40,375 nt of DNA from Planctomycetota bacterium (GTDB taxonomy: Bacteria; Planctomycetota; J058; JAJDCQ01), in assembly GCA_029260755.1 (NCBI GenBank), contig JAJDCQ010000120.1, positions 1 to 40,375 on the forward strand, in the 5' to 3' direction. The position numbers and the translations under genes were made by a program. The first letter of the stretch is position 1. Every line of letters begins with the position of its first letter. Under the pieces are notes generated by a model, which was not told the origin of the DNA, made no database searches, and saw nothing but the letters and a program-made list of their open reading frames with translations. Positions 25,069 through 33,468 of this stretch are shown piece by piece.

Positions 25069-26607
25069 TCAGGCGGGCGCCTGCTCCGCGCCGAGCTGGC
25101 GCGCGGCGATCCAGGCGTCGCGGGTCGGCAGGTCGTCGTTGCCGCGCCGGCCGCCCAGGTAGAGGAGGCAGGTGATCGCGTTCTGGGCCGAGGCGAGGAG
25201 CGCGATCACGGCGGCGACGGCCAGGGCGGTCCAGAGGGCGGTCGGGATCGCGGCGGCGATCATGCCTCCGCCGATCGCGGTGGCGCCGGCGCTGCTCGCG
25301 AAGCCCGCGTCGCTGCCGCTGTCGTTGAAGCTCTCCATGTCCTCGAGGTCCATGTTCTCCCAGTCGACGTCGTCGAAGGAGGGGCTCGGGGCGATCGCCG
25401 CGCCGCCCAGCGCCGCGCTCGCGCCGCCCAGCGTGGTGTGGATCCCGAGGGGGACGCCGATCACCGTCGCGCCGACGCTCAGCACCGCGATCGCGAAGAA
25501 GAGGTAGACGAACTGCGGCCAGAGCGACCAGAGGATCAGGCGCACGAAGCTGCGACGGACCAGGTCGAAGAGGATCTTGATCGTGGCGATCACGCCCGAC
25601 TCCTCGAAGGCGACGATCACCGGGCCGAACACCCAGATCAGGCTCGAGGCGACGAGGAGGAAGAGGGCGGCCGCGCTCAGCGCGATGTGGACGCCGAAGA
25701 TCAGGCCGTTGAAGATCGGGCCGACCACCGGGATCAGGTCGAGGGCGCTCAGGACGCCGAGGATCACGATCGGCACGCCGGTCAGGAAGCCGACGAGCAC
25801 CGGCGTGATCGCCAGGGCGAGCCCGTGCCGCTTCGCGAAGCCGAGCGCCTCGGTCGGGCTCGGCGTCTCGCCGGTCTCGATCTGGCGTCGCGTCTGGTAG
25901 GAGAGCGCGCCCATCGCGATCTGGATGAACACGTAGGACAGCGGCGCGCAGACCAGGCCGACGAGGCCGCCGAGGATGATGTGGACGAACGTCGCGGCGA
26001 GCGGCGCGAGGGCCAGGCAGCACGCGACGAACATGGTGAGGGTGAGGAGCTTGACCCGCGGCACCGACATGGCGAGGCCGAACGCGCCCGTCATGTCCTT
26101 CCGCTCCATCCGGTAGGGCTGCTCGAAGGTGAGCGGCAGCTCGTCCGGGAAGAGGAAGCCCATGATCCCGCCGCTCTTCTTCGGCGCGGGGCGAGCCTTC
26201 GCGTTCGCCTTGTCGAGGGAGCCCTTGCCCTTCACCGGGGCGCGGACGACCGCGTTCTGCTTCTTCGCAGCCGGGCTCTTCTGGGGGGCGGTGCGGTGGC
26301 CGTCGCGGGAGGGACGCTTCTTCGGGAGGGCGACCGTCTTGCTCTTCGCGCCGTTCGCCCTGGCGGGCGCCTCGCTCGAGGAGTCCGACCCGTCAGCGCC
26401 GACATCGCCCGCCTCGACGCGATCGGAGAGCTCGGGGATGTCCTTGATGTAGTCCCACTCGTCCATGCCCTCGCGCCAGGCGCGGGCGCGGCCGGGGATC
26501 TTGCCCTGGGCGAGGCGCTCGCGGACGCGCGTCGCCGTCATCGGGCCGACCTGCTTGCTGCCGGCCTTGAGATACCACTGCTTGGCTTCCCTGGTCGCCG
26601 TCTTCAT
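25069..26607 (-). CDS. GYF-domain polytopic membrane protein
   Basis: The protein has 512 residues, with GGAGG 8 bases before the ATG. Residues about 9-58 form a bacterial GYF_2-type domain: W11-Y12, Gly21-Pro22, Trp44 and Trp51 in EGMDEWDYIKDIP. A basic, Lys/Ala/Pro-rich cytoplasmic linker spans about 65-150 (SKTVALPKKRPSRDGHR). The C-terminal half has five or six membrane segments, among them LLTLTMFVACCLALAPLAAT, a Gly/Val/Ile-rich pair around 258-300, and a final one in WTALAVAAVIALLASAQNAI. An acidic loop (VDWENMDLEDMESFNDSG) separates the last helices. GYF domains bind proline-rich peptides, so the protein could recruit cytoplasmic partners to the membrane. It lies upstream of the coiled-coil gene on the same strand with a 158-base gap. 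Confidence 0.88.
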   Translation of the reverse strand: MKTATREAKQWYLKAGSKQVGPMTATRVRERLAQGKIPGRARAWREGMDEWDYIKDIPELSDRVEAGDVGADGSDSSSEAPARANGAKSKTVALPKKRPSRDGHRTAPQKSPAAKKQNAVVRAPVKGKGSLDKANAKARPAPKKSGGIMGFLFPDELPLTFEQPYRMERKDMTGAFGLAMSVPRVKLLTLTMFVACCLALAPLAATFVHIILGGLVGLVCAPLSYVFIQIAMGALSYQTRRQIETGETPSPTEALGFAKRHGLALAITPVLVGFLTGVPIVILGVLSALDLIPVVGPIFNGLIFGVHIALSAAALFLLVASSLIWVFGPVIVAFEESGVIATIKILFDLVRRSFVRLILWSLWPQFVYLFFAIAVLSVGATVIGVPLGIHTTLGGASAALGGAAIAPSPSFDDVDWENMDLEDMESFNDSGSDAGFASSAGATAIGGGMIAAAIPTALWTALAVAAVIALLASAQNAITCLLYLGGRRGNDDLPTRDAWIAARQLGAEQAPA

Positions 26608-26822
26608 CGTCTTCGCCTCCGTCTTTCTGCTCCGAGCTACGAATCTTCGATCAGCGCCGGGCGTCCGACCCGGCTCACCCCCCTATTCCCCGGACGGGGG
26701 GCGACGTTTAGGTCGAAGATGCGCGGGCGTAAGTCCTGAAGACCTGGATGGATCGAGACCGAGGCGGTTGAATGGAGCGCGGCCCGGGCCACCCCCGGAC
26801 CCCACGAAAGGCGAACACCGTC

Positions 26823-27170
26823 ATGCAGCCCCAGCGCCTCGTCCTCGCCCTGGTGATCATCGCCGTCGGCCTCGGCTACCCGATCCTGGTCGCCCTCGGC
26901 AGCTCGAGGCCCGAGCGAGGGCCCGGCGACGAGCCGCATCTCTTCGAGTGCGGCGTCGGCTGCGAGGTCGAGGTCGGCTTCCCCTCCGAGGACTGCCGCG
27001 AGTGCGGCGAGGACCTGGAGCCCGTCCCGGCCGAGCCGATCCTGCAGTGCGAGACGTGCGACCGGCGCGTCTTCCTGCCGGGCGACGAGTGCCCCGACTG
27101 CTACGCCCCGCTCACGCCCGGCCGCGGCTACTCCGACGGCTACCGATCGAGCTACGGCTCGGGCTACTGA
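26823..27170 (+). CDS. Small membrane-anchored zinc-ribbon protein
   Basis: The protein has 115 residues. The ATG at 26823 was chosen over 26772 because it directly precedes a membrane helix or uncleaved signal (LVLALVIIAVGLGYPILVAL, residues 6-25). The rest carries four Cys pairs typical of zinc ribbons: CGVGC, CRECG, CETC and CPDC, probably forming two metal sites. A Gly/Tyr/Ser-rich tail ends the protein (GRGYSDGYRSSYGSGY). It may be a structural or protein-binding ribbon at the membrane. I know of no specific function. The next gene starts 7 bases after its stop, so the two are probably one transcript. The 215 bases upstream, to the GYF gene start, hold the divergent promoters and no recognised site. 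Confidence 0.75.
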   Translation: MQPQRLVLALVIIAVGLGYPILVALGSSRPERGPGDEPHLFECGVGCEVEVGFPSEDCRECGEDLEPVPAEPILQCETCDRRVFLPGDECPDCYAPLTPGRGYSDGYRSSYGSGY

Positions 27171-27177
27171 ACGAGCG

Positions 27178-28383
27178 GTGTCCGCCCGCGACGAGATCTC
27201 CGTCACGGTGCGGCTGTCCACGGAGGATCTGGCCGAGCTCCTCGCGTTCGTCGAGCACGAGCGATCGTGGTTTCCGCGTCTGCGAACGCCGTCCGTCTGG
27301 GCCTTCGTGGTCGGCATCGCCGGGATCGCGGCCGTCTCCTCGTTCCGACTCACCGGGATCGGCGAGGGGGTCGACGTCGCGCGGAACGGCTCCCTCCTCG
27401 TCGAGGCCGTCGCCGCCTGGCTCGCCGCGTGGGGCGGCCTGTATCTCGTGGGGTGGGGCGCGTTCGCTCTGGCGATGCGGTTCGACGCGTGGCGCTTTCG
27501 ACGCCGAATCGACCGTGTGTCCGGGGACACGAGGTGGGTCTTCGGAGCCGAGACGGTCGCTCTCGAGTGCTCGAGCGACGGACGGCGAGCGACCTACGGC
27601 TGGTCCCGGTTCGAGCGCGCGGCTGAGGTCGGGGCCGGTTACGTTCTCATCCTCGACGGTGTCGCCGAGCTGATCCCGCGGCGCTTCTTGGCGAACAACG
27701 CCGACGAGCGGCGGTTCCGGGAGCTGCTCCGCGCGACACTCCCCACGAAGCTCTCCGCGTGGAGCCCCGAGAAGGTCGTCCGGACGAGCCTTGCGGGTCC
27801 TCCACCGCGTTCGTCCGAGCCGCCCCCCCCGGAGAGGACCGGCCCCCTGCGATTCTCGGTCGCCTTGACCCCTGACGAGCGCGCGCAGCTCTACTCGCGG
27901 CAGGTCCTCCGAAGTCCGCGCTTCCACTTGGCCCTGGTCGGGCTGTCGGCCGCGATCACCGGCATGACGTTCTTCCAGCCTCGAGGGGGGGTCTCCCCGG
28001 CCATCGTTCTCCCCGTCACGTACGCCGCGCTCTTCGCTCTCGCCTGGGTTCGAAACTGGTGGGGCGCGCGACGAGCCGCTGCGGACGCCCTGCCGCCTCC
28101 GGTCCAGATCGCGCTGGGCGAGACGACGATTCGCATCGAGTCCGTCGACTCGACGACCGAGGTCGCGTGGTCCGCGATCGAGCGCGTCGACGAGGTCCCG
28201 CTGGGTTTCCTGGTCGGCGCGTCGTTCGGCACGATCGTCATCCCGCGGCGCACGATCCCGGACATCGAAGTCGAGTCGGCGCTCCGGGCGTTGCTCTGGG
28301 AGAAGCTGGGAGTTCGCGCGTCGCTCGTCGGAAGAAGCTCGCGATCTTGGGACCGGAGGGGTCAGCGCTCCCCAGGTCTCTGA
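27178..28383 (+). CDS. Tandem YcxB-like membrane protein
   Basis: The protein has 401 residues and a GTG start 7 bases after the preceding stop. Two similar halves are visible. Each begins with a conserved strand (ISVTVRLSTEDLAELL and LRFSVALTPDERAQLYSRQ), then two hydrophobic helices, then a soluble beta region of the YcxB-like type: WVFGAETVALECSSDGR, YGWSRFERAAEV, VLILDGVAELIPRRFL in the first half; QIALGETTIRIESVDSTTEV, AWSAIERVDEVP, TIVIPRRTI in the second. The match rests on this layout and the W-S-x-I/F-E/R motif and was not searched. The function of YcxB proteins is unknown. The duplication within one chain is the noteworthy point. Confidence 0.78.
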   Translation: MSARDEISVTVRLSTEDLAELLAFVEHERSWFPRLRTPSVWAFVVGIAGIAAVSSFRLTGIGEGVDVARNGSLLVEAVAAWLAAWGGLYLVGWGAFALAMRFDAWRFRRRIDRVSGDTRWVFGAETVALECSSDGRRATYGWSRFERAAEVGAGYVLILDGVAELIPRRFLANNADERRFRELLRATLPTKLSAWSPEKVVRTSLAGPPPRSSEPPPPERTGPLRFSVALTPDERAQLYSRQVLRSPRFHLALVGLSAAITGMTFFQPRGGVSPAIVLPVTYAALFALAWVRNWWGARRAAADALPPPVQIALGETTIRIESVDSTTEVAWSAIERVDEVPLGFLVGASFGTIVIPRRTIPDIEVESALRALLWEKLGVRASLVGRSSRSWDRRGQRSPGL

Positions 28384-28583
28384 CCTTCGGGGCGGGGACG
28401 GACGAGCCCGGAGAAACCCGCGACCGCCGCCTCGGTTGAACTCGCGCCGCTCCGTCATGCGCTCCGACATGAGCCGCCGCCCCCTCGATGTCCCTCTCGG
28501 GAGATCGACCGGTCCGGGACCGAGCGGGTCTCGGCGCCACGACGGGATCGTCAAGGCTCGACGGTCCCCGGCGACGCGATGCT

Positions 28584-28778
28584 CTATCGCCCGATCGCTC
28601 GGGTCAGCGTCTGGATCACGCCCTGGGTGAAGTGCGGGAAGCAACCCGAGACCAGGACGATGCCGATCAGCATCACGATCGGGATACGGGCGACGCGCCA
28701 GGCCAGCGCGTCCCAGCGCGGGGTCGCGGCTGCGGACGGGACGCCGGCCTCAGTCTTCGTCGGGGGAGGCAGGGGCAC
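28584..28778 (-). CDS. Small single-helix membrane protein (uncertain)
   Basis: The protein has 64 residues from a GTG at 28778, overlapping the end of the acidic protein gene by 29 bases in another frame. A Pro/Ala N-terminus leads to RVARIPIVMLIGIVLVSGCF, a plausible membrane helix, and an amphipathic tail (FTQGVIQTLTRAIGR). The helix and tail sit in a sensible order for a membrane-tethered small protein. Only weak GAGGG lies before the GTG. It could equally be the missing membrane part of the upstream acidic protein after a frameshift, or not a gene. It would be the last gene of the protease/sigma cassette. The 200 bases to the YcxB-like gene contain only a small hairpin (28510-28522) and no other gene. 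Confidence 0.45.
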   Translation of the reverse strand: MPLPPPTKTEAGVPSAAATPRWDALAWRVARIPIVMLIGIVLVSGCFPHFTQGVIQTLTRAIGR

Positions 28779-29241
28779 TCTCGCCCTCGTCTTCGGACTC
28801 GTCGGGCTCGGGGCCGTCGACCTCCTTCGCCTCGTCCTTGGACGCGGCGAGGACGTCGGGCACCTCGGCGGCGGTGGGCAGCTTGATGATCTTCGCGCGC
28901 TTCGCGATGCCGTCGCCGGCGGCGACGGGACGCGGGCCGAGCTGGGCGACGACGTCGCCCGTCTCCGCGGCGGCGTCGATCCCGTCGGGGGGCCACCAGC
29001 TCGGGAGCTTCTGCGGGGCGGGGGCGGCGCGGAGCTTCTCGAGGGTTCGCTCGAGGCTCCCCGCGGGCGGCTTCACGGTCTCGGCCGCCGCGCGCGCCGG
29101 GCCGGCGATCGCGATGGCCTCGCGGAGCTGCGCCGCCTCCTCGAATGGGAGCTCCTCGAGCACGCGCTCGAGCTCGGCCTCGTCGAGGTCGTCTTCGAGC
29201 CAGCGGTCGAGCGCCTCCTCCCAGATCCGTCGCTCCATCAT
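28750..29241 (-). CDS. Acidic protein coupled to the sigma factor, possible anti-sigma
   Basis: The protein has 163 residues and starts at an ATG that overlaps the sigma stop by 4 bases (ATGA at 29238-29241). The N-terminal third is helical and acidic (EEALDRWLEDDLDEAELERV), similar in position and charge to the short helical domains that hold ECF sigma factors. A Pro/Ala linker and a Lys/Ile stretch (AKRAKIIKLPTAAEVPDV) follow, then a highly acidic tail (GPEPDESEDEGESA). It has no zinc-finger Cys/His motif and no membrane helix, so it is not a standard ZAS anti-sigma factor. An anti-sigma role is inferred from the overlap and position only. Confidence 0.7.
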   Translation of the reverse strand: MMERRIWEEALDRWLEDDLDEAELERVLEELPFEEAAQLREAIAIAGPARAAAETVKPPAGSLERTLEKLRAAPAPQKLPSWWPPDGIDAAAETGDVVAQLGPRPVAAGDGIAKRAKIIKLPTAAEVPDVLAASKDEAKEVDGPEPDESEDEGESAPASPDED

Positions 29242-29744
29242 CCGAGGAGCTCCCTCAGGCGGTCGATCGCGCGGAATACGAGCACGCGCGCGTAGTTTCT
29301 CGTGACGCCGAGCGCCTCGGCGATGTCCTGGTAGTCCTCGTCGCGGAGCACCCGCCGCTCGAAGGCGTCGCGTTGCTTCTCGGGCAGCTCGGGCAGGAGC
29401 GCGAGGACGCGCTGGCCTTCCTCGGCGTCGCCGACCAGCTCGATCGCGTCGGTCCCGTCGGGGTCGGGCACCTCGTCGACTCCGTCGCCGGCGAGCGGTC
29501 GACGGATGCGGCGCCTCCGGAGGTCGAGGGCGGCGTTGCGGACGATCCGCCGCAGCCATCCGTGGACGGCGCCTCGGTCCTCGAGGGTGTGGATGTTGGC
29601 CAGCGCCTTCGTCATGGCGTTCCCGAGCGCGTCCTCGGCGTCGTGATGATTCCTCAGGATGCGAAGGGCCACGCCGTACAGCCGGCCGTAGCTCTCCGTG
29701 ACGAGGCCCGCGAGCCACTCGCGCGCAGCGGCAGACTCGCTCAT
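29238..29744 (-). CDS. ECF-type RNA polymerase sigma factor
   Basis: The protein has 168 residues, the usual size of extracytoplasmic-function sigma factors. Region 2 is recognisable in YGVALRILRNHHDAEDALGN and WLRRIVRNAALDLRRRR (core-binding and -10 recognition), and region 4 in LPELPEKQRDAFERRVL and YQDIAEALGVTRNYARVLVF (helix-turn-helix for the -35). There is no region 1.1 or 3. It directs RNA polymerase to a small regulon, here unknown. The ATG overlaps the S8 protease stop by 4 bases, and its own stop overlaps the acidic gene, so the three are translationally coupled. One candidate partner regulator follows immediately. Confidence 0.9.
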   Translation of the reverse strand: MSESAAAREWLAGLVTESYGRLYGVALRILRNHHDAEDALGNAMTKALANIHTLEDRGAVHGWLRRIVRNAALDLRRRRIRRPLAGDGVDEVPDPDGTDAIELVGDAEEGQRVLALLPELPEKQRDAFERRVLRDEDYQDIAEALGVTRNYARVLVFRAIDRLRELLG

Positions 29745-30613
29745 CGGTCCTGTCCCGACCCTGGCGCCGCGGGAGCGCCCGTCCCCGCTCGACTGGACGC
29801 CTCGACGGGCGCCGCGTTACGAGCCTCTCCGGAAATTTCCGACAGGCCCGGTGGGCCGGCGGCGTCGGGCGCCGGAAGCGCCTCGGCCAGGGCGTAGAGG
29901 GCGGCCTTGATCTGGCACGCGTTCCAGCCGGGGCGGAGGCCGCGGATCCGCGCGACGATCCCGGCGAGATGCGCCGCCGCCAGGCTGCAGCCGGTGTTCT
30001 CGCGCCAGCCGCCGCCCTTCCAGGCGACCCGCACCGCCTCGCCCGGCGCGATGAACTCGACGAGCTGCCCCGCCCGCCGCGCGATCGCGAGCTCGGCCAG
30101 GGCGCCGTAGTCGGTCGAGAGGACGGTCGGGAACGACGCGGGGTAGGAGGTGCGGCGGATGTCGTGGTTGTTCCCGGCGGCCACGACGAGCGCTCCGCGG
30201 CAGAAGGCGTCGTCGACGAAGTCCTTGTAGTGCGGCGCGAGCTCGCGGCTCGTCGTCCCGAAGCTGCAGTTGATGATGTCGTAGCGTCGATCGAGGGCCC
30301 AGCGCAGCCCGGCGAGGACCGCCCGCGACTGACTCCGGAGGTCGCCGCCGAGGACGCGGAGGCTCTCGATCGTCGCGCCGGGCGCCAGGCGGTGCACGAT
30401 CGACGCGACGGCCGTTCCGTGGCCGAAGACGTCGCCGGCGTCGTCCTCGATCACGGTCGGCGCCTCGCCGCCGACGACCTGCCAGCTCGCCACGGGCCGA
30501 CCGGCGAAGACGGTGTGGGCGGCGTCGACGCCGGAGTCGACCACGACGATGCGCACGCCGTCGGCGCGCGCCGCGTGAACGTCGTCCCAGTCGATCGAGT
30601 CGCTCGGACTCAT
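29741..30613 (-). CDS. Subtilisin-like (S8) serine protease, likely cytoplasmic
   Basis: The protein has 290 residues from the ATG at 30613. The catalytic triad is complete: Asp26 in RIVVVDSGVDAAH, His65 in FGHGTAVAS and Ser210 in TGCSLAAAHLAG. The oxyanion Asn is in VVAAGNNHD (Asn148/149). The usual GTSxAxP around Ser reads GCSLAAAH here, with Cys for Thr and His for Pro. No signal peptide, propeptide or membrane helix is present, so it probably works inside the cell. The last third is a disordered Pro/Ala tail (about 255-290). The 4-base overlap with the sigma gene suggests the protease acts in the same regulatory switch, for example by cutting an inhibitor, but that is inference. Confidence 0.87.
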   Translation of the reverse strand: MSPSDSIDWDDVHAARADGVRIVVVDSGVDAAHTVFAGRPVASWQVVGGEAPTVIEDDAGDVFGHGTAVASIVHRLAPGATIESLRVLGGDLRSQSRAVLAGLRWALDRRYDIINCSFGTTSRELAPHYKDFVDDAFCRGALVVAAGNNHDIRRTSYPASFPTVLSTDYGALAELAIARRAGQLVEFIAPGEAVRVAWKGGGWRENTGCSLAAAHLAGIVARIRGLRPGWNACQIKAALYALAEALPAPDAAGPPGLSEISGEARNAAPVEASSRAGTGAPAAPGSGQDR

Positions 30614-30650
30614 GGTCGGGCCCGCTCCGGTCGGCCGTTCTCGACGATAG

Positions 30651-30672
30651 TGACGCCGCCTCGGCGACGTCA
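30651..30672 (-). terminator. Hairpin across the hybrid kinase stop codon
   Basis: On the minus strand, TGACGTCGCC and GGCGGCGTCA flank GA, giving about nine pairs including one G-T. It spans the stop codon and the next 19 bases, with the protease ATG 38 bases further on. It could attenuate transcription between the two units. Confidence 0.4.
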
Positions 30673-33468
30673 AGCCGACCGCACCTCGGTCCGCCGCGCG
30701 TCGATGGCGCTGCGCGCGCGTTCGGCCTCGGCCCGCAGCCGGTCGAGATGCCGCTCGGCTCCCTCGGTGCTGCCGGCGCGGCCGATCCGCTCGAGCTCGC
30801 CGCATGCGTCGGCGAGGTGCCGCGCGCCCAGGCCGCCGCTCGCGCCCTTGAGCCGGTGCGCCTGCTGATGGAGGTCCTCGCTCGCGCCGGCCGCGACGGC
30901 CGCGGCGATCGCGTCGACCCGCGCCTCGAGGTCGCCGAGGAACGCGTCGACGACCTCGTCGATGACGCCGGGGTCGCCCGCCTCGAGGTCGCGGAGCATC
31001 GTCCACGCCTCGTCGTCGAGGACGCGGTCGCCGTCGGCGCCGTCGCCGCCTTCGTTGATGTCGGGCGCGGTCGCCCTGGGGCGCGCGCCGCTCGTCGCCT
31101 TCCCTCCGACGCGGATCCCGCTCCCGCCGGCCATCCGGACGCCGCTCGCCGCCGCCGAGCTCGCGAGGCGCACGCCGCTCGCGCCGGCCGCGCCGGGGAG
31201 ATACACGCCCGAGACGGCGACGGCCGCGTCGAGCGGGCGCGCCCGCGAGAGCGCCGACTGGAGCGCCTCGGGGCGGATCGGCTTCGTCAGGTAGTCGTCC
31301 ATCCCGGCGTCGAGGCACCGATCCCGGTCGCCCTGGAGCGCGTTCGCGGTCAGCGCGATGATGCGCGGCTGCCATCCATCGTCGAAGATCGTCCGGATCT
31401 GGCGCGTCGCCTCGAGGCCGTCCATCTCGGGCATCTGCATGTCCATGAGGACGACGTCGTAGGGCTGGCGCTCGAGCGCCTCGACCGCCTCGGCGCCGTT
31501 GCCGGCGAGGTCGGCCCTGTAGCCCATCCCGGCGAGGATGCTCGTCGCCACCCGCTGGTTGACCGGGTTGTCCTCGGCGAGGAGGATCCGGAGCGGCCGG
31601 CGGCGACCGAGCGAGCGGTCGATCCGGCTCGGGACGTCCTCCTCGTCGCTCGTGTGCGGGTCCCACCCGGTCAGCACCTCGAGGACGACGTCGAGGAGCT
31701 GGCCCGGCTTGATCGGCTTGTTGAGCCAGGCCGAGACCTCCGGCGCCGAGGGCGATGCGAGGTCGCGCCGCCCGACCGAGGTGAGGAAGACGATCGGGAG
31801 CTCGGTCGCGTCGCGGATCTTGCGGATCTCGTTGGCGAGCTCGACGCCGTCCATCCCGGGCATCTGCACGTCGAGGATCGCGAGCTCGAAGGGCTCACCG
31901 GCGCGGAGCCAGTCGAGCGCCTCGCGGGGCGACGCGGTCGGCCTGGCGTTCATGCCCCACGCCTCGGTCTGCCGCGCGAGGATGAGGCGGTTCGTCTCGT
32001 TGTCGTCGACGACCAGGACCGCGCGCCCCGCCAGCTCGTCGCGGACGCCGACGATCCGCGAGGTCGGGCCGCCGGTCACCGGCTCGGCGAGCAGGGTGAA
32101 GTGGAACGTCGAGCCCTTGCCCACCTCGGTCTCGACCCAGATCCGACCGCCGAGGAGCTCGACGAGGCGCTTGCTGATCGCCAGGCCGAGGCCCGTCCCG
32201 CCGTAGCGCCGCGTCGTCGACGCGTCCGCCTGGGTGAACGACTCGAACAGGCGCTCGACCCGGTCCGCGGGGATGCCGATCCCCGTGTCCCGGACCGAAA
32301 CCCGGAGCTCGCGCCGGGCCGCGCCGGCGCCGGGCGCGTCGATGAGCGGGCCGGCGGCCACCGCGACGACGACCTCGCCCGTCTCGGTGAACTTCACGGC
32401 GTTCCCGATCAGATTCACCAGGATCTGGCGGACCCGGCCGACGTCGCCGACGATCGCCGCGGGGACGTCGTCGTCGATCAGGTAGGCGAGGTCGACGCTC
32501 TTCTCGGCGGCCTTCGACGCGAGGAGGTCGAGCGACGCCTCGACGCAGTCGCGCAGGTCGAACGGCTGGCTCTCGACCTCGAGGTGGCCCGACTCGATCT
32601 TCGAGAAGTCGAGGATGTCGTTGATGAGGGCGAGGAGCGCGTCGCCGCTCCCGCGGATCGTCTCGGCGAACTCTCGTTGCTCGGGCTGGAGCTCGGTGTC
32701 GAGGATGAGCCCGGTCATCCCGATGACGGCGTTCATCGGCGTTCGGATCTCGTGGCTCATGTTGGCGAGGAAGTCGCTCTTCGCCTGGGCGGCCTCCTCC
32801 GCCTCGTCCCTCGCCCGGCGGAGCTCCTTGTTCATCTTCCCGAGCTCGGCGAGCGCGTCGGTCGCGTGCCTGGCGGCCCGGACCCGCTCCTGCTCGTAGA
32901 TCCAGGCGAAGAACCCGATGAAGGCGACCAGGCTCGCCGCGCCGATCCAGCGCACCCAGTGCCACTTCTCGGCCGGGAGGGGGTCGGGGAAGGCGAAACC
33001 CCATTCGGGGCCCCAGGCGCTCCCGACGTAGAGGAGCGACATCTCGACGCAGATGACCGCGACGCAGATGAGCGCGAAGCGGACGCCGACGAGGAGCACC
33101 GCGAGCAGCGGAATCATCGTCATCCACCACTGCGCCGGCGCGCCGGTGCCGCCGTTGTGGTAGGCGACCATCGGGAGCCAGGCGACGAGGATGACGTTCA
33201 GGGCGATGCCGAGGGCGCGGTCCGATCGGACCAGGCGCGTCGCCGCGAACAGCGCGACCATCGCCGCCGAGAACACGAGCAGCAGCCAGACCGTGGCGTC
33301 GACGCGGCCGACGACCATGTACCACCGCACCGCGAAGATGATCGCGAGGGGGCAGCCGAAGCCGGCGGCGGCCGCGACGAGTCGGCGTCGCCGGTGGGCG
33401 TCGGCCGTCGCCATGAGGTCGAGGCCGACCTGGGTGATCGCGAGCGATTTTGCCGGTCGCTCGGTCAT
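30670..33468 (-). CDS. Hybrid sensor histidine kinase with two receivers and Hpt
   Basis: The protein has 932 residues. Its ATG overlaps the upstream response regulator stop by 4 bases. Residues about 30-192 hold six hydrophobic helices of a MASE-like input module. The histidine kinase core follows: HisKA with NMSHEIRTPMNAVIGM (phospho-acceptor His239), then an ATPase domain with the N box (VNLIGNAVKF), G1 (DTGIGIP), F box (FESFTQADAST) and G2 (GGTGLGLAISKRL). Two receiver domains come next, with acceptor Asp533 (ILDVQMPGMDG) and Asp676 (LMDMQMPEMDG). A low-complexity linker with repeated SGVRL/M follows (about 752-795), then a C-terminal Hpt domain with His871 in HQQAHRLKGAS. All catalytic residues for a four-step phosphorelay are present. 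The input signal is unknown. Its likely partner is the HD-GYP-type regulator encoded just upstream. Confidence 0.94.
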   Translation of the reverse strand: MTERPAKSLAITQVGLDLMATADAHRRRRLVAAAAGFGCPLAIIFAVRWYMVVGRVDATVWLLLVFSAAMVALFAATRLVRSDRALGIALNVILVAWLPMVAYHNGGTGAPAQWWMTMIPLLAVLLVGVRFALICVAVICVEMSLLYVGSAWGPEWGFAFPDPLPAEKWHWVRWIGAASLVAFIGFFAWIYEQERVRAARHATDALAELGKMNKELRRARDEAEEAAQAKSDFLANMSHEIRTPMNAVIGMTGLILDTELQPEQREFAETIRGSGDALLALINDILDFSKIESGHLEVESQPFDLRDCVEASLDLLASKAAEKSVDLAYLIDDDVPAAIVGDVGRVRQILVNLIGNAVKFTETGEVVVAVAAGPLIDAPGAGAARRELRVSVRDTGIGIPADRVERLFESFTQADASTTRRYGGTGLGLAISKRLVELLGGRIWVETEVGKGSTFHFTLLAEPVTGGPTSRIVGVRDELAGRAVLVVDDNETNRLILARQTEAWGMNARPTASPREALDWLRAGEPFELAILDVQMPGMDGVELANEIRKIRDATELPIVFLTSVGRRDLASPSAPEVSAWLNKPIKPGQLLDVVLEVLTGWDPHTSDEEDVPSRIDRSLGRRRPLRILLAEDNPVNQRVATSILAGMGYRADLAGNGAEAVEALERQPYDVVLMDMQMPEMDGLEATRQIRTIFDDGWQPRIIALTANALQGDRDRCLDAGMDDYLTKPIRPEALQSALSRARPLDAAVAVSGVYLPGAAGASGVRLASSAAASGVRMAGGSGIRVGGKATSGARPRATAPDINEGGDGADGDRVLDDEAWTMLRDLEAGDPGVIDEVVDAFLGDLEARVDAIAAAVAAGASEDLHQQAHRLKGASGGLGARHLADACGELERIGRAGSTEGAERHLDRLRAEAERARSAIDARRTEVRSA

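Noticed and set aside
24911..26023. Upstream extension of the coiled-coil frame over the GYF gene
   Set aside because: It translates as an Arg/Pro-rich shadow of the GYF-domain gene. The ATG at 24910 has a good ribosome-binding site.
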